Assembly: GCA_905197385.1 (NCBI GenBank)
Contig: CAJJYO010000009.1
Location: forward strand, 1 to 16,339
Source of the DNA: an uncultured Collinsella sp.
GTDB taxonomy: Bacteria > Actinomycetota > Coriobacteriia > Coriobacteriales > Coriobacteriaceae
DNA: 16,339 bases
Reading direction: 5' to 3'
Shown here piece by piece: positions 1 to 7,086 of this stretch. Below the pieces are notes generated by a model, which was given only the letters and a program-made list of their open reading frames with translations, ran no database searches and was not told where the DNA came from. Both the position numbers and the translations under genes were made by a program. Position 1 is the stretch's first letter. Each line of letters starts with the position of its first letter.

Positions 1-246
1 CTGATGGGTCAGGCCAAGAAGGACCCCAGCAAGTTGGCGGAGGCCGAAGCCGTGAAGAAGCAGGTCACCGACGAGGCCGAGCGCCTGGCCGACGAGGGCC
101 AGTTCGGCAAGGGTTCCATGGAGCCCAAGGTCCGCGCCGCCATCAAGTTCGCCCGTTCCCGCAAGGGCCGTACCTGCATCATCGGCGCTCTGGACAAGGC
201 CGCCGAGACCATGGCCGGCCTCTCCGGCACCCGCATCCACGAGTAG
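1..246 (+). CDS. arcC: Carbamate kinase, C-terminal part (5' end outside window)
   Basis: The frame is open from the first base and ends at TAG 244-246, leaving about 81 codons. Carbamate kinase transfers phosphate between carbamoyl phosphate and ADP, giving ATP, ammonia and CO2 in the cytoplasm; it is the last step of arginine-deiminase-type fermentation. The visible part matches the family's C-terminal region: an acidic/lysine-rich helix, then a GQFGKGSMEPKV stretch (the family usually reads GxFxxGSMxPKVxAA) and AAIKFARSRKGRTCIIGALDKA leading to a GTRI terminus, where the family has a GxxGTxI end. The ATP-binding N-terminal part lies outside the window, so the family call rests on this tail alone. 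A strong terminator follows, so it is the last gene of its operon. The next gene is on the opposite strand and converges on it. Confidence 0.82.
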   Translation: MMGQAKKDPSKLAEAEAVKKQVTDEAERLADEGQFGKGSMEPKVRAAIKFARSRKGRTCIIGALDKAAETMAGLSGTRIHE

Positions 247-311
247 TCTCTACTCTGTTGCCTCTCTCGTGGGCGCCAGGCAAGACGCCCGCAAACTAGC
301 CTCTCTTCATG

Positions 312-345
312 AGCCCCGCAGTCCGCTCCGACTGCGGGGCTTTTG
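312..345 (+). terminator. Intrinsic terminator of the carbamate kinase operon
   Basis: GCCCCGCAGTC and GACTGCGGGGC form a perfect 11-bp stem around a short CGCTCC loop, followed at once by TTTT. It lies about 65 bases after the carbamate kinase stop, as expected for a Rho-independent terminator. Confidence 0.9.
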
Positions 346-353
346 CTATTCAC

Positions 354-466
354 CTAGTCATTGGGAACCCGGCACTTGGGGACGTTCCTTTCCTGCCGGC
401 AGCTTGGGACAGTCCTTAAAGGCTGTCCCCAACGACCACTCATTTAAGTCTGTCCCCAATGACTAG
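354..466. repeat. 113-bp inverted-repeat element with internal TTGGGGACAG motifs
   Basis: The ends are a perfect 12-bp inverted repeat: CTAGTCATTGGG (354-365) and CCCAATGACTAG (455-466). Inside, variants of TTGGGGACAG recur in both orientations: 376-383, 404-412, and as the complement CTGTCCCCAA at 423-432 and 450-459. The 404-432 part folds into a hairpin (GGGACAG with CTGTCCC, plus an inner CCTTAAAGG). No open frame of note is present. The right end overlaps the TAG stop codon of the minus-strand peptidase gene (463-465). It looks like a small non-autonomous or REP-like palindromic repeat; calling it mobile or multicopy is inference, since only one copy is in this window. Confidence 0.6.
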
Positions 467-1497
467 TAGTAGGCCCACATGGCTTCGACTTCGTTAAGGA
501 CCTCTACGACGCCCCAGCGGCGGGCGCTGCGGCTGGCCGAGTTGGGATCGAAGACTCCAATCTGATCGGCGTCGTCAATACCGTAAAGCACGATGTAGTG
601 TCCAACGCTGGTAAAGGTGCCCGGCCGAACGGCGGCGATGACGGGCGCTCCCGAACGCAGCGCCTGGGTCATCGAGTCGCGATCGATATGGAGCTCCGTT
701 CCGTTAAGTCCCAACTGCCACGCGCCGCTCGTCATAAACGACCATTCGGTTGCACCGGTGGGGGCGTAATTGCCCGCCTCGGAAAGCGCGCACATATCGA
801 CGGGGGTCATATCGGTGCGTCCCGTCTTAAAGATGTAGACCATGGTGAGGCACGTAGGCCCACAGGCATTTTGGCGGATGGTGCCGCCGGCGTAAGGCAG
901 CTCCGACCACGCAGGGTCGATCTGATAGATATGGGGCATCGTGCCGGCTTGCCATTGCGAGCGCGGGGTCGAAAAGGCGAAAGAATAACCGGGTGCGACG
1001 GGGGCCTTGAGCAGCTTGTCCTCGGCGGGGGGCTCGAGACCGGCCGAACCGTGGGACATACAGGAGCTCATAAGCACAAAGACCAGACAGGTAAGGATAG
1101 AGCACAGTGCGAGGCGAAGTCGACGAGCCGGCAGGGCGGGGGCATTCGCGTGCGATGTCGAGCGGTAGGGCTTGCCGTCGCGTCCGCCTTGGGGATGCGA
1201 AAAGAAGCGGTTGATATGGATGCCGGGCTGACGTGCGCCGTTGCGGCGCAGTTGCGGAACCTCGGCCTGACGCTGTCGAGTGCGCGCGCCCAAGCGGCCA
1301 TCTTGCTGCGCGCTTGTGCCCGTGCTCAGACGGCCACTCTGCCGCGTTCTGCTTGCCTGCTGCCGAGACGAAGGCCTGGGTTGCTCTTGAGGACGTTGCG
1401 GATTGCTGCTCGTGGCACTTGTGGGCGTAGGCGTGGTACGGCCAGCAAGGCGAACGCTTTGTCGCCGTTGATCACCGTCGTTGTATCCGTATGCCAT
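463..1497 (-). CDS. Membrane-anchored C39-like (papain-fold) cysteine peptidase domain protein
   Basis: The protein has 344 residues. Residues 1-125 are rich in R, Q, S, T and P with no hydrophobic segment and look disordered. Residues about 127-145 form one membrane segment after a basic RRLR patch, so the C-terminal half should face outside. Residues about 185-344 match the C39_2-type peptidase fold: the catalytic-like Cys212 in NACGPTCLTMV, His300 in VGHYIVLYGID and Asp317 in FDPNS fit a Cys-His-Asp set. Such domains cleave or bind extracellular peptides or act in wall-associated processing; the substrate is unknown. A cysteine directly after the membrane segment (MSSC, Cys146) resembles a weak lipobox, but the long N-tail argues against a classical lipoprotein. 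The start at 1497 has an AAGGCGG site upstream. The gene stands alone, converges on the carbamate kinase gene, and its stop codon lies inside the inverted-repeat element. Confidence 0.7.
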   Translation of the reverse strand: MAYGYNDGDQRRQSVRLAGRTTPTPTSATSSNPQRPQEQPRPSSRQQASRTRQSGRLSTGTSAQQDGRLGARTRQRQAEVPQLRRNGARQPGIHINRFFSHPQGGRDGKPYRSTSHANAPALPARRLRLALCSILTCLVFVLMSSCMSHGSAGLEPPAEDKLLKAPVAPGYSFAFSTPRSQWQAGTMPHIYQIDPAWSELPYAGGTIRQNACGPTCLTMVYIFKTGRTDMTPVDMCALSEAGNYAPTGATEWSFMTSGAWQLGLNGTELHIDRDSMTQALRSGAPVIAAVRPGTFTSVGHYIVLYGIDDADQIGVFDPNSASRSARRWGVVEVLNEVEAMWAYY

Positions 1498-1857
1498 TCG
1501 TACCGCCTTGTCTCATGTATAACCTGTCCATCCTACAAAAAAGATGTGCAACAAATGGGTCTGCGCGTCAAAAGCTCGGTAAACGGTACGAAAGGCGCAA
1601 AACACACGGCCTCAAAAACAACTCTATATGCGTCCGATGAGCGTACGCCCGTCGGACGGGCGGCAACAATGAACGGCAAACCGTGCCGTTCGTCCCAAAA
1701 ACGGCGCCGCTCGTTTTGCAGTTCTGCCTTCGGTCGAGCTACAAGCGGAGCTGCTGCGCCAAGGCCGTATCTTAAAGCCACGAAATAAAAGAGCGCGGCA
1801 AAACAGACCGCGCAAGGGGTGACGTCAAGGGGCGTCAAAAAGGAAAGGAGGGGAACA
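1498..1857. other. 360-bp divergent intergenic region with several hairpins
   Basis: No convincing gene lies here. Three hairpins precede the permease start on the plus strand: CGTCCGA/TCGGACG (1631-1658, with GCGTACGC in the loop), GAACGGCA/TGCCGTTC (1671-1691, five-base loop) and GCGCGG/CCGCGC (1793-1813). None has a good T-tract. The minus strand carries TATACAT about 25-30 bases before the peptidase start, a possible -10 element with no clear -35. I could not match the stretch to a known riboswitch or T-box: no T-box GGUGGNACCGCG-type sequence is visible. Confidence 0.5.
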
Positions 1858-3309
1858 ATGGCGGACAAGAACGCAGAAGTTGCAGTCGAGGATAACGGCG
1901 GTATGAAGAAAACGCTTTCGCTCTGGAACTTCTTCACCATCGGTTTCGGTGCCATTATCGGTACCGGTTGGGTTCTGCAGGTCGGCGACTGGATGGTCGT
2001 GGGCGGCGGTCCCGTTCCCGCTATGATCGCATTCCTCTTGGGTGCAATCTTCCTCGTGCCCGTCGGAGCTGTTTTCGGTGAGCTCACGGCTGCCATCCCC
2101 ATCTCGGGCGGCATCGTCGAGTATGTCGATCGTAGCTTTGGCCGTACGCTGAGCTACATCACCGGATGGCTTTTGGCCCTGGGCAACGGCATCCTGTGCC
2201 CGTGGGAGGCCATCGCCATTTCGACCCTCGTGTCCGAGATGTTCGGCAGCCTGCCCGGCCTTGAGTGGCTGCGCGCCGTCAAGCTCTACACCATACTGGG
2301 GGCCGACGTCTACCTGTTCCCGACGCTGATCGCGCTCGGCTTTGCAGTCTACGTCATCTTCCTCAACTTCCGCGGTGCCAGCTCGGCTGCCAAGCTCCAG
2401 GCCTTCCTGACCAAGGCCCTGCTCTGCGGCATGCTGCTCGCCATGGGCGTCTCGCTGTTCACCGGCTCGCCGGACAATGCCATGCCCGTGTTCTCCCAGG
2501 TCACCGGCGCTGGCGGCGGCAAGGCCGCTACCGAGAGCTCCAGCCTGTTTGCCGGCATCGTGTCGGTCCTGGTTCTGACCCCGTTCTTCTACGCTGGCTT
2601 CGACACCATTCCTCAGCAGGCTGAGGAAGCAGCCGAGGGCCTCAACTGGAACAAGTTCGGCAAGATCATCTCCCTGGCCCTGCTGGCCGCCGGCGGCTTC
2701 TACATGGTCTGCATCTACTCGTTCGGCACCATCCTCGACTGGCATGAGTTTGTTAAGAGCCCGGTTCCCGCGCTTGCCTGCCTCAAGGGCATCAACATGC
2801 TTCTGTACCTGGCTATGCTCGTCATCGCCACGCTTGGACCCATGGGCCCGATGAACTCCTTCTACGGCGCCACGAGCCGCATCATGCTCGCCATGGGCCG
2901 CAAGGGCCAGCTGCCCGAGCAGTTCGCCGAGGTCGACCCCAAGTCCGGCGCTCCCAAGCTTGCCTGCGTCGTTCTGGGCGTCATCACCGTCGTCGGTCCG
3001 TTCCTGGGCAAGAACATGCTCATCCCTCTGACCAACGTGTCGGCTCTCGCCTTCATCTTCTCCTGCGGCATGGTCGCCCTCGCTTGCCTGCGTATGCGCT
3101 TCACCGAGCCCGACCTGCCTCGTCCCTACGAGGTGCCCGGCGGCAAGTTTGGCATCTGCCTCGCCATCGCTGCCTGCGCCATCATCATCGGCCTGCTCGT
3201 GATTCCGTTCTCTCCCGCCTCCCTCAACATGGTGGAGTGGAGCATCGTGATCGGCTGGTTGGCTATTGGCCTGGCCCTCATGGCTTTCACCAATTCCCGC
3301 AAAAAGTAA
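1858..3309 (+). CDS. APC-superfamily amino acid permease
   Basis: The product has 483 residues with about 12 hydrophobic segments, the usual size and layout of amino acid/polyamine/organocation permeases. TM1 carries the unwound-helix motif GFGAIIGTGW (residues 29-38), where the substrate's amino and carboxyl groups bind in this family. TM2 reads ELTAAIPISGGIVEYVDRSF, another typical block. It acts in the cytoplasmic membrane, probably as an ion-coupled symporter or an exchanger; the substrate cannot be read from the sequence. The ATG at 1858 is preferred over an in-frame GTG at 1819 because AAGGAGGGG ends five bases before it. The amidohydrolase gene follows after 131 bases in the same direction, suggesting uptake of a compound that is then hydrolysed. 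Codon choice is strongly biased (almost all lysines AAG), as in highly expressed genes. Possible control elements are the hairpins in the upstream region. Confidence 0.88.
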   Translation: MADKNAEVAVEDNGGMKKTLSLWNFFTIGFGAIIGTGWVLQVGDWMVVGGGPVPAMIAFLLGAIFLVPVGAVFGELTAAIPISGGIVEYVDRSFGRTLSYITGWLLALGNGILCPWEAIAISTLVSEMFGSLPGLEWLRAVKLYTILGADVYLFPTLIALGFAVYVIFLNFRGASSAAKLQAFLTKALLCGMLLAMGVSLFTGSPDNAMPVFSQVTGAGGGKAATESSSLFAGIVSVLVLTPFFYAGFDTIPQQAEEAAEGLNWNKFGKIISLALLAAGGFYMVCIYSFGTILDWHEFVKSPVPALACLKGINMLLYLAMLVIATLGPMGPMNSFYGATSRIMLAMGRKGQLPEQFAEVDPKSGAPKLACVVLGVITVVGPFLGKNMLIPLTNVSALAFIFSCGMVALACLRMRFTEPDLPRPYEVPGGKFGICLAIAACAIIIGLLVIPFSPASLNMVEWSIVIGWLAIGLALMAFTNSRKK

Positions 3310-3329
3310 CGCCTAGCCGGGGCGGATTG

Positions 3330-3358
3330 GGTGCGCGGGACCCTCTCTTCCGCGCACC
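3330..3358 (+). promoter_or_regulatory. GC-rich hairpin between permease and amidohydrolase genes
   Basis: GGTGCGCGG (3330-3338) pairs perfectly with CCGCGCACC (3350-3358) around an 11-base loop, with possible weak extension outside. No T-run follows, so it is not a standard terminator. It could be a partial terminator, an RNA-stability or processing element between two co-transcribed genes, or a Rho-linked signal; I cannot tell which. Confidence 0.45.
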
Positions 3359-3440
3359 GAACCCGGCGCCACTTGGGTAGCTTTGTGAGGCCTTAACCCA
3401 ACACGGCCTCGCCCACTATATGGATCCATAAGGAGGAACC

Positions 3441-4718
3441 ATGTCCACTAAGTATGCAATCGTTGGCGGTAAGCTCATCGACGGTACCGGTGCCGAGCCG
3501 GTCGAGAACTCCCTCGTTCTCGTCGACGACAACGGCAAGATCGAGTACGCCGGTGCTATGCAGGACCTTCCTGAGGGCGTTGAGGTCATCGACGCCGCCG
3601 GCAAGACCGTCCTTCCCGGCCTGATCGACACCCATCTGCACTTCTCGGGCAACTTGACCGACGATGACACCGACTGGGTCATGCAGCCGCTCCTCGAGAA
3701 GCAGGCCGTCGCCGTCAAGCAGGCCTACGACTGCCTCACCCACGGCCTCACCACCGTCTGCGAGATCGGCCGCTTTGGTATCCAGATCCGTGACTGCATC
3801 GACAAGGGCGTCTTCAAGGGCCCGCGCGTTCTGGCCACCGGCCTTGGCTTCTGCCGCGTTGCCGGCCACGGCGACTCCCACCACTGCAGCCAGGAGCTCA
3901 ACAAGGAATCGCACCCCTGGGGCGATCAGGTCGACGGTCCTTGGGATCTGCGCAAGGCCGTCCGTCGTCGCCTGCGTGAGAACCCCGATGCCATCAAGAT
4001 CTGGGCTACCGGTGGCGGCATCTGGCGCTGGGACTCCGGCCGCGACCAGCACTACTGCTCCGAGGAGATTCAGGCCGTGGTCGAAGAGGCAAAGATGGTC
4101 GGCATCCCCGTGTGGAGCCACTGCTACAACAACCACGCCGCTGCCTACGATTCCGTTCGCTTTGGCTGCGAGCAGCTGATTCACGGCTTCGATATCGATG
4201 AGCGTACCATGGACCTCATGGCCGAGCAGGGCACCTTCTTCACCCCGACGATCGCCTTCCTGCCCACCTGGTACGCCACCTATCCGCCCGTCTACGTCCC
4301 CGAGCTGCACGACAAGTACGAGGGCACCCTGGTCGAGAAGGAGCTGCAGCGCAACTACGACTGCCTGCGCGAGGCCAAGAAGCGCGGCGTCGTCATGACG
4401 ATCGGCTCCGACTCCTTCTCCTTCGTCACCCCGTACGGCACCTGCTCCATCGAGGAGATGTACGAGTTCGTCGACAAGATCGGCTTCACCCCGGTCGAGA
4501 CCATCACCTGTGCCACTCTCAACGGTGCCAAGATGTGCCACATCGAGGACGAGACCGGTTCCATCGAGGCCGGCAAGTGCGCCGACCTGCTGGTCGTCAA
4601 CGGTGACGTCGCCGCCGACATCCACGTGCTCAACACCGACAACATGGACGTCATCATGAAGGACGGCTGGATTGTCGAGGGCGGCACCTTCGGCGAGGCA
4701 AACAAGTACAGCGCCTAA
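3441..4718 (+). CDS. Metal-dependent amidohydrolase (prolidase/imidazolonepropionase-like)
   Basis: This 425-residue cytoplasmic enzyme belongs to the amidohydrolase superfamily. Residues 1-58 form the small beta-sandwich part (IVGGKLIDGTG start), the TIM barrel follows, and the sandwich closes at about 370-415 (GSIEAGKCADLLVVNGD). Metal ligands are visible: His65 and His67 in DTHLHFSG, Lys186 in AIKIWATGGG (the likely carboxylated bridging lysine), His227 in WSHCYNN, His248 in LIHGFD and Asp324 in TIGSDSF, so all ligands of a binuclear site are present. The KIWATGG block resembles Xaa-Pro/Xaa-Arg dipeptidase-like and imidazolonepropionase-like members, so a peptide, N-acyl amino acid or lactam is a plausible substrate, but this is inference. 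The start has AAGGAGG six bases upstream. All lysines I checked are AAG, which suggests high expression. The upstream permease probably supplies the substrate; a terminator follows at 4776. Confidence 0.86.
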   Translation: MSTKYAIVGGKLIDGTGAEPVENSLVLVDDNGKIEYAGAMQDLPEGVEVIDAAGKTVLPGLIDTHLHFSGNLTDDDTDWVMQPLLEKQAVAVKQAYDCLTHGLTTVCEIGRFGIQIRDCIDKGVFKGPRVLATGLGFCRVAGHGDSHHCSQELNKESHPWGDQVDGPWDLRKAVRRRLRENPDAIKIWATGGGIWRWDSGRDQHYCSEEIQAVVEEAKMVGIPVWSHCYNNHAAAYDSVRFGCEQLIHGFDIDERTMDLMAEQGTFFTPTIAFLPTWYATYPPVYVPELHDKYEGTLVEKELQRNYDCLREAKKRGVVMTIGSDSFSFVTPYGTCSIEEMYEFVDKIGFTPVETITCATLNGAKMCHIEDETGSIEAGKCADLLVVNGDVAADIHVLNTDNMDVIMKDGWIVEGGTFGEANKYSA

Positions 4719-4775
4719 GCTACCGTTCATCGATGGCTTGATGTAAAACACAGTATTTGATGCATAATGCAATGG

Positions 4776-4803
4776 AGAGGGTCGCTTGCGGCCCTCTTTA
4801 TTG
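4776..4803 (+). terminator. Intrinsic terminator after the amidohydrolase gene
   Basis: AGAGGGTCG pairs with TGCGGCCCTCT-side bases (AGAGGG 4776-4781 with CCCTCT 4792-4797, extended inward by T-G, C-G and G-C pairs), followed by TTTATT. It lies 58 bases after the amidohydrolase stop. Because it sits inside the longest possible frame of the next kinase gene, it also argues that this gene starts further downstream. Confidence 0.75.
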
Positions 4804-4835
4804 CTATGGGGTGCGTCAGTAAGAAGGAGATGACG

Positions 4836-6221
4836 GTGGATCTCAATAGGCTGATTCTGGGCAAGAGCTACAACTCTACCAAGGTCTTTCGTACCGCTCA
4901 GCATGTGGTTCAAGCCATCTTGCTCGGTATTGTCGTTCCGCTGCTTATCCTGCTGCTCATCTGGGATCTAACCGATAATCCCAATCCCGTTCCGGCCGTT
5001 GTTGTCATTGCCGGCTTGGTCATGCTGTGCTTCTTCTTCTCGTACGTCTTTGTCGTTCCCGACGACCTCACATCGAGCGCAACCGACCGCACGCTCGCCA
5101 TCGCTTCAAAAATATTCGCCTACACGTCGCGCGGCCTTACGCCCGAAGCTGCCCTGGGCGCCTCTAAGATCATCCTGTCCGAAACGATCGCCTCTGCCAT
5201 CTGCTTTACCGACGGCAAGCAGGTGTTGGCAAGCTGGGGCGAGGACTCGGCAAAATGCCCCGCGGGCACCCCGGTGGTGCTGCGGACTACGCTCAACGTG
5301 ATCAACAGCGGTGAGCAAAGCGTGTTCTCGCGCGATGCCTCGACCGAGACAGGTGGCTACTTTCCGCGCCTGCGCGCCGGTATTGTCGCACCGCTTACCG
5401 TGCGCGGGCATTGCGTGGGCACGCTCGAGCTGTATTATCCCCGTCTGAGCAGCATCGATATGCGCCAGACGGCGCTTGCCTCGGGCTTTGCCGACCTCAT
5501 TTCCACGCAGCTTGCGAGCTTTGAGCTCGAGCGCCAGGACGAGCTTACGGCCCGCGTGGAGCTGCGCGCCTTGCAATCGCAGGTCGATCCTCATTTTCTG
5601 TTTAACACCATCAGCACCATCGTGTCGCTCGTTCGAACCGAGCCCGACAAGGCGCGATCGCTGCTGATCGACTTCTCCAACTACTACCGTCAGACGCTTT
5701 CTGATTCCGATACCCTCACAACGCTCGAGCACGAGGTGGAACAGGGCACTCGCTATATCAATCTTATGCAGGCTCGTTATGGCGACGGCCGTCTGCGCGT
5801 CTCGGTCGATATCGACTTTGAGGTGCGCGATTGCATGGTGCCGCCGTTTATCTTGCAGCCGTTGCTCGAAAACTGCATCAAGCACGCGCAGCGCGAGACC
5901 GAGCCGCTTTCTATTCATGTTAGGGCTTTCGAGACCGATGACGGTTTGGAGATCATCGTCGAGGACGACGGCATCGGTATGAGCGAAGAAGTCTGCGCGC
6001 ATCTGTTTGAGCAACATCGCCTGGAGGAGCCCGAGAGCATTACCGCCGACGGCTCCGTCAAGCGAGGTTGCGGCCTGGCGCTCTTCAACGTGCTTCAGCG
6101 CATCCATTTCTTTTACGGAGAAGATTCCGGCATGCGCGTGAAGTCCCAGGAGGGCGTGGGAACGCAGGTCATCGTCGAGCTGAACGGCGAGCCGCATGAG
6201 CCGGCGCCGTTGACGGCGTAG
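4836..6221 (+). CDS. LytS-type sensor histidine kinase (system 1)
   Basis: From a GTG start the protein has 461 residues. Order: two membrane segments at about 25-43 and 53-73, a GAF-like domain at about 85-225, the His_kinase (LytS) block with His253 in QSQVDPHFLFNTIS, and a HATPase domain with the N box LLENCIKH (Asn346), the DDGIG motif (378-381) and a GCGLALFN nucleotide-lid motif. It should autophosphorylate on His253 and pass phosphate to the regulator that starts 38 bases downstream. I chose GTG 4836 because AGAAGGAG lies six bases upstream; an in-frame ATG at 4767 and another at 4806 have no such site, and the preceding gene's terminator overlaps them. There is no 5TM LYT sensor module, unlike classical LytS, so the signal is unknown. 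It is a close paralogue of the kinase at 10748-12091. Confidence 0.9.
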   Translation: MDLNRLILGKSYNSTKVFRTAQHVVQAILLGIVVPLLILLLIWDLTDNPNPVPAVVVIAGLVMLCFFFSYVFVVPDDLTSSATDRTLAIASKIFAYTSRGLTPEAALGASKIILSETIASAICFTDGKQVLASWGEDSAKCPAGTPVVLRTTLNVINSGEQSVFSRDASTETGGYFPRLRAGIVAPLTVRGHCVGTLELYYPRLSSIDMRQTALASGFADLISTQLASFELERQDELTARVELRALQSQVDPHFLFNTISTIVSLVRTEPDKARSLLIDFSNYYRQTLSDSDTLTTLEHEVEQGTRYINLMQARYGDGRLRVSVDIDFEVRDCMVPPFILQPLLENCIKHAQRETEPLSIHVRAFETDDGLEIIVEDDGIGMSEEVCAHLFEQHRLEEPESITADGSVKRGCGLALFNVLQRIHFFYGEDSGMRVKSQEGVGTQVIVELNGEPHEPAPLTA

Positions 6222-6259
6222 CACGCGGTTGGATTGAGAGAAAAAGAGGGGAAGCACAT

Positions 6260-6994
6260 ATGTCCGAAGGCTGGAACATCTTGGTGGTTGATGACGAACC
6301 TCCCATTAGGGCTGAGCTACGCTATCTGTTGGAAAAGGATACGCGTGTGGGCCAGATTGCCGAGGCGGGCAATGTCACCGAGGCCGTGGAGTCGATTCTC
6401 TCGAACAAGCCCAACGTGTTGTTTTTGGACATCACGATGCCCGGCCGCTCGGGAATTGAGCTTGCCGAGACGCTGCAGAACCTAAAGACGCCGCCGGTGG
6501 TTGTGTTTGTGACGGCGTTTGCCGAGTTTGCCGCCGATGCGTATAACCTCGATGCGGTCGACTATGTCGTCAAGCCGGTCGAGGACGCACGCCTGTCAAA
6601 GGCACTCGACAAGATCGAGGCAGCCTTGGGTGCCCGTCGTGTTATCCACGCTCCGCGCCAGCCTTTGCGTCTGACGGTGGACCGCAGGGGCAAAAAGGTG
6701 TTCATTCCCGCCGCAGACGTCTGCTACTTTGAGGCGCGCGCCGATTTTTGCAACGCCATCTGCGCCGAGGGAACGTACCTGATCAATGAGTCGATCTCTT
6801 CGCTCGAGCGTCGCTTGGTCTCCGAGGGCTTTATTCGCGTTCATCGCAGCTATCTGGTCAATTTGGAAGACGTGCACAATGTCGAGATCGGTTCCACGGG
6901 TCTTATGGAGCTCAGACTCGATCGCGTAAACTCGACGGTGCCCGTGTCCCGCCGTCGCGCTGCCGAGGTTAAAGCACACTTGGGGCTTGCGTAG
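6260..6994 (+). CDS. LytTR-family response regulator (system 1)
   Basis: The protein has 244 residues. The receiver domain (about 6-120) shows acidic residues Asp11/Asp12, the phospho-acceptor Asp57 in LFLDITMPG, Thr85 in FVTAF and Lys105 in VVKPVED. The LytTR DNA-binding domain (about 140-240) shows the typical FIRVHRSYLVN block and a C-terminal VPVSRRRAAEVK. It should bind DNA as a dimer when phosphorylated by the kinase encoded just upstream. GAGGGGAAG seven or so bases before the ATG serves as ribosome binding site. LytTR regulators often control envelope, bacteriocin, biofilm or nutrient-uptake genes; here the nearest candidates are the permease and amidohydrolase genes upstream, by position only. 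No convincing terminator follows; GACGG/CCGTC at 6994-7011 is a weak hairpin. Confidence 0.93.
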   Translation: MSEGWNILVVDDEPPIRAELRYLLEKDTRVGQIAEAGNVTEAVESILSNKPNVLFLDITMPGRSGIELAETLQNLKTPPVVVFVTAFAEFAADAYNLDAVDYVVKPVEDARLSKALDKIEAALGARRVIHAPRQPLRLTVDRRGKKVFIPAADVCYFEARADFCNAICAEGTYLINESISSLERRLVSEGFIRVHRSYLVNLEDVHNVEIGSTGLMELRLDRVNSTVPVSRRRAAEVKAHLGLA

Positions 6995-7027
6995 ACGGTC
7001 TGCGTGCCGTCGTTTACCATCGCAGGT

Positions 7028-7054
7028 TTGGCATGGGCGCGCGGTGGGCATAAT
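7028..7054 (+). promoter_or_regulatory. Possible promoter for the phospholipase-like gene
   Basis: TTGGCA (7028-7033) and CATAAT (7049-7054) resemble -35 and -10 elements, but the 15-base spacer is shorter than ideal. GTGGG directly precedes the -10, as in two other gaps of this window. The start codon lies 33 bases after the -10. Confidence 0.35.
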
Positions 7055-7086
7055 GGGTGGCATCGAATGAAATCGAAAGGATCATT

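Noticed and set aside
140..143. NKYD in EF-G (residue numbers of the protein, not bases) as a defective G4 motif
   Set aside because: The motif is NKxD; the variable position tolerates Tyr, so GTP specificity should be normal.
598..1788. 396-codon plus-strand frame over the peptidase gene and the divergent gap
   Set aside because: R/G/A-rich product without motifs; the minus strand has the Cys, His and Asp motifs of the peptidase.
1825..2745. 306-codon minus-strand frame over the permease gene
   Set aside because: E/D/G/Q-rich mirror product with no domain; the plus strand encodes a clear 12-helix permease.
3393..4913. Long open frame (506 codons) on the minus strand over the amidohydrolase gene
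   Set aside because: It is a mirror of the strongly biased GC-rich codons of the real gene; its translation is low-complexity V/D/G/L-rich, with no domain, while the plus strand has complete catalytic motifs and a good ribosome binding site.
5106..6257. 383-codon minus-strand frame over kinase 1
   Set aside because: Antisense shadow of a gene with all kinase motifs present.
6994..7014. GACGG/CCGTC hairpin after regulator 1 as a terminator
   Set aside because: Only five pairs and a poor T-tract (GTTTA); too weak to list as a terminator.
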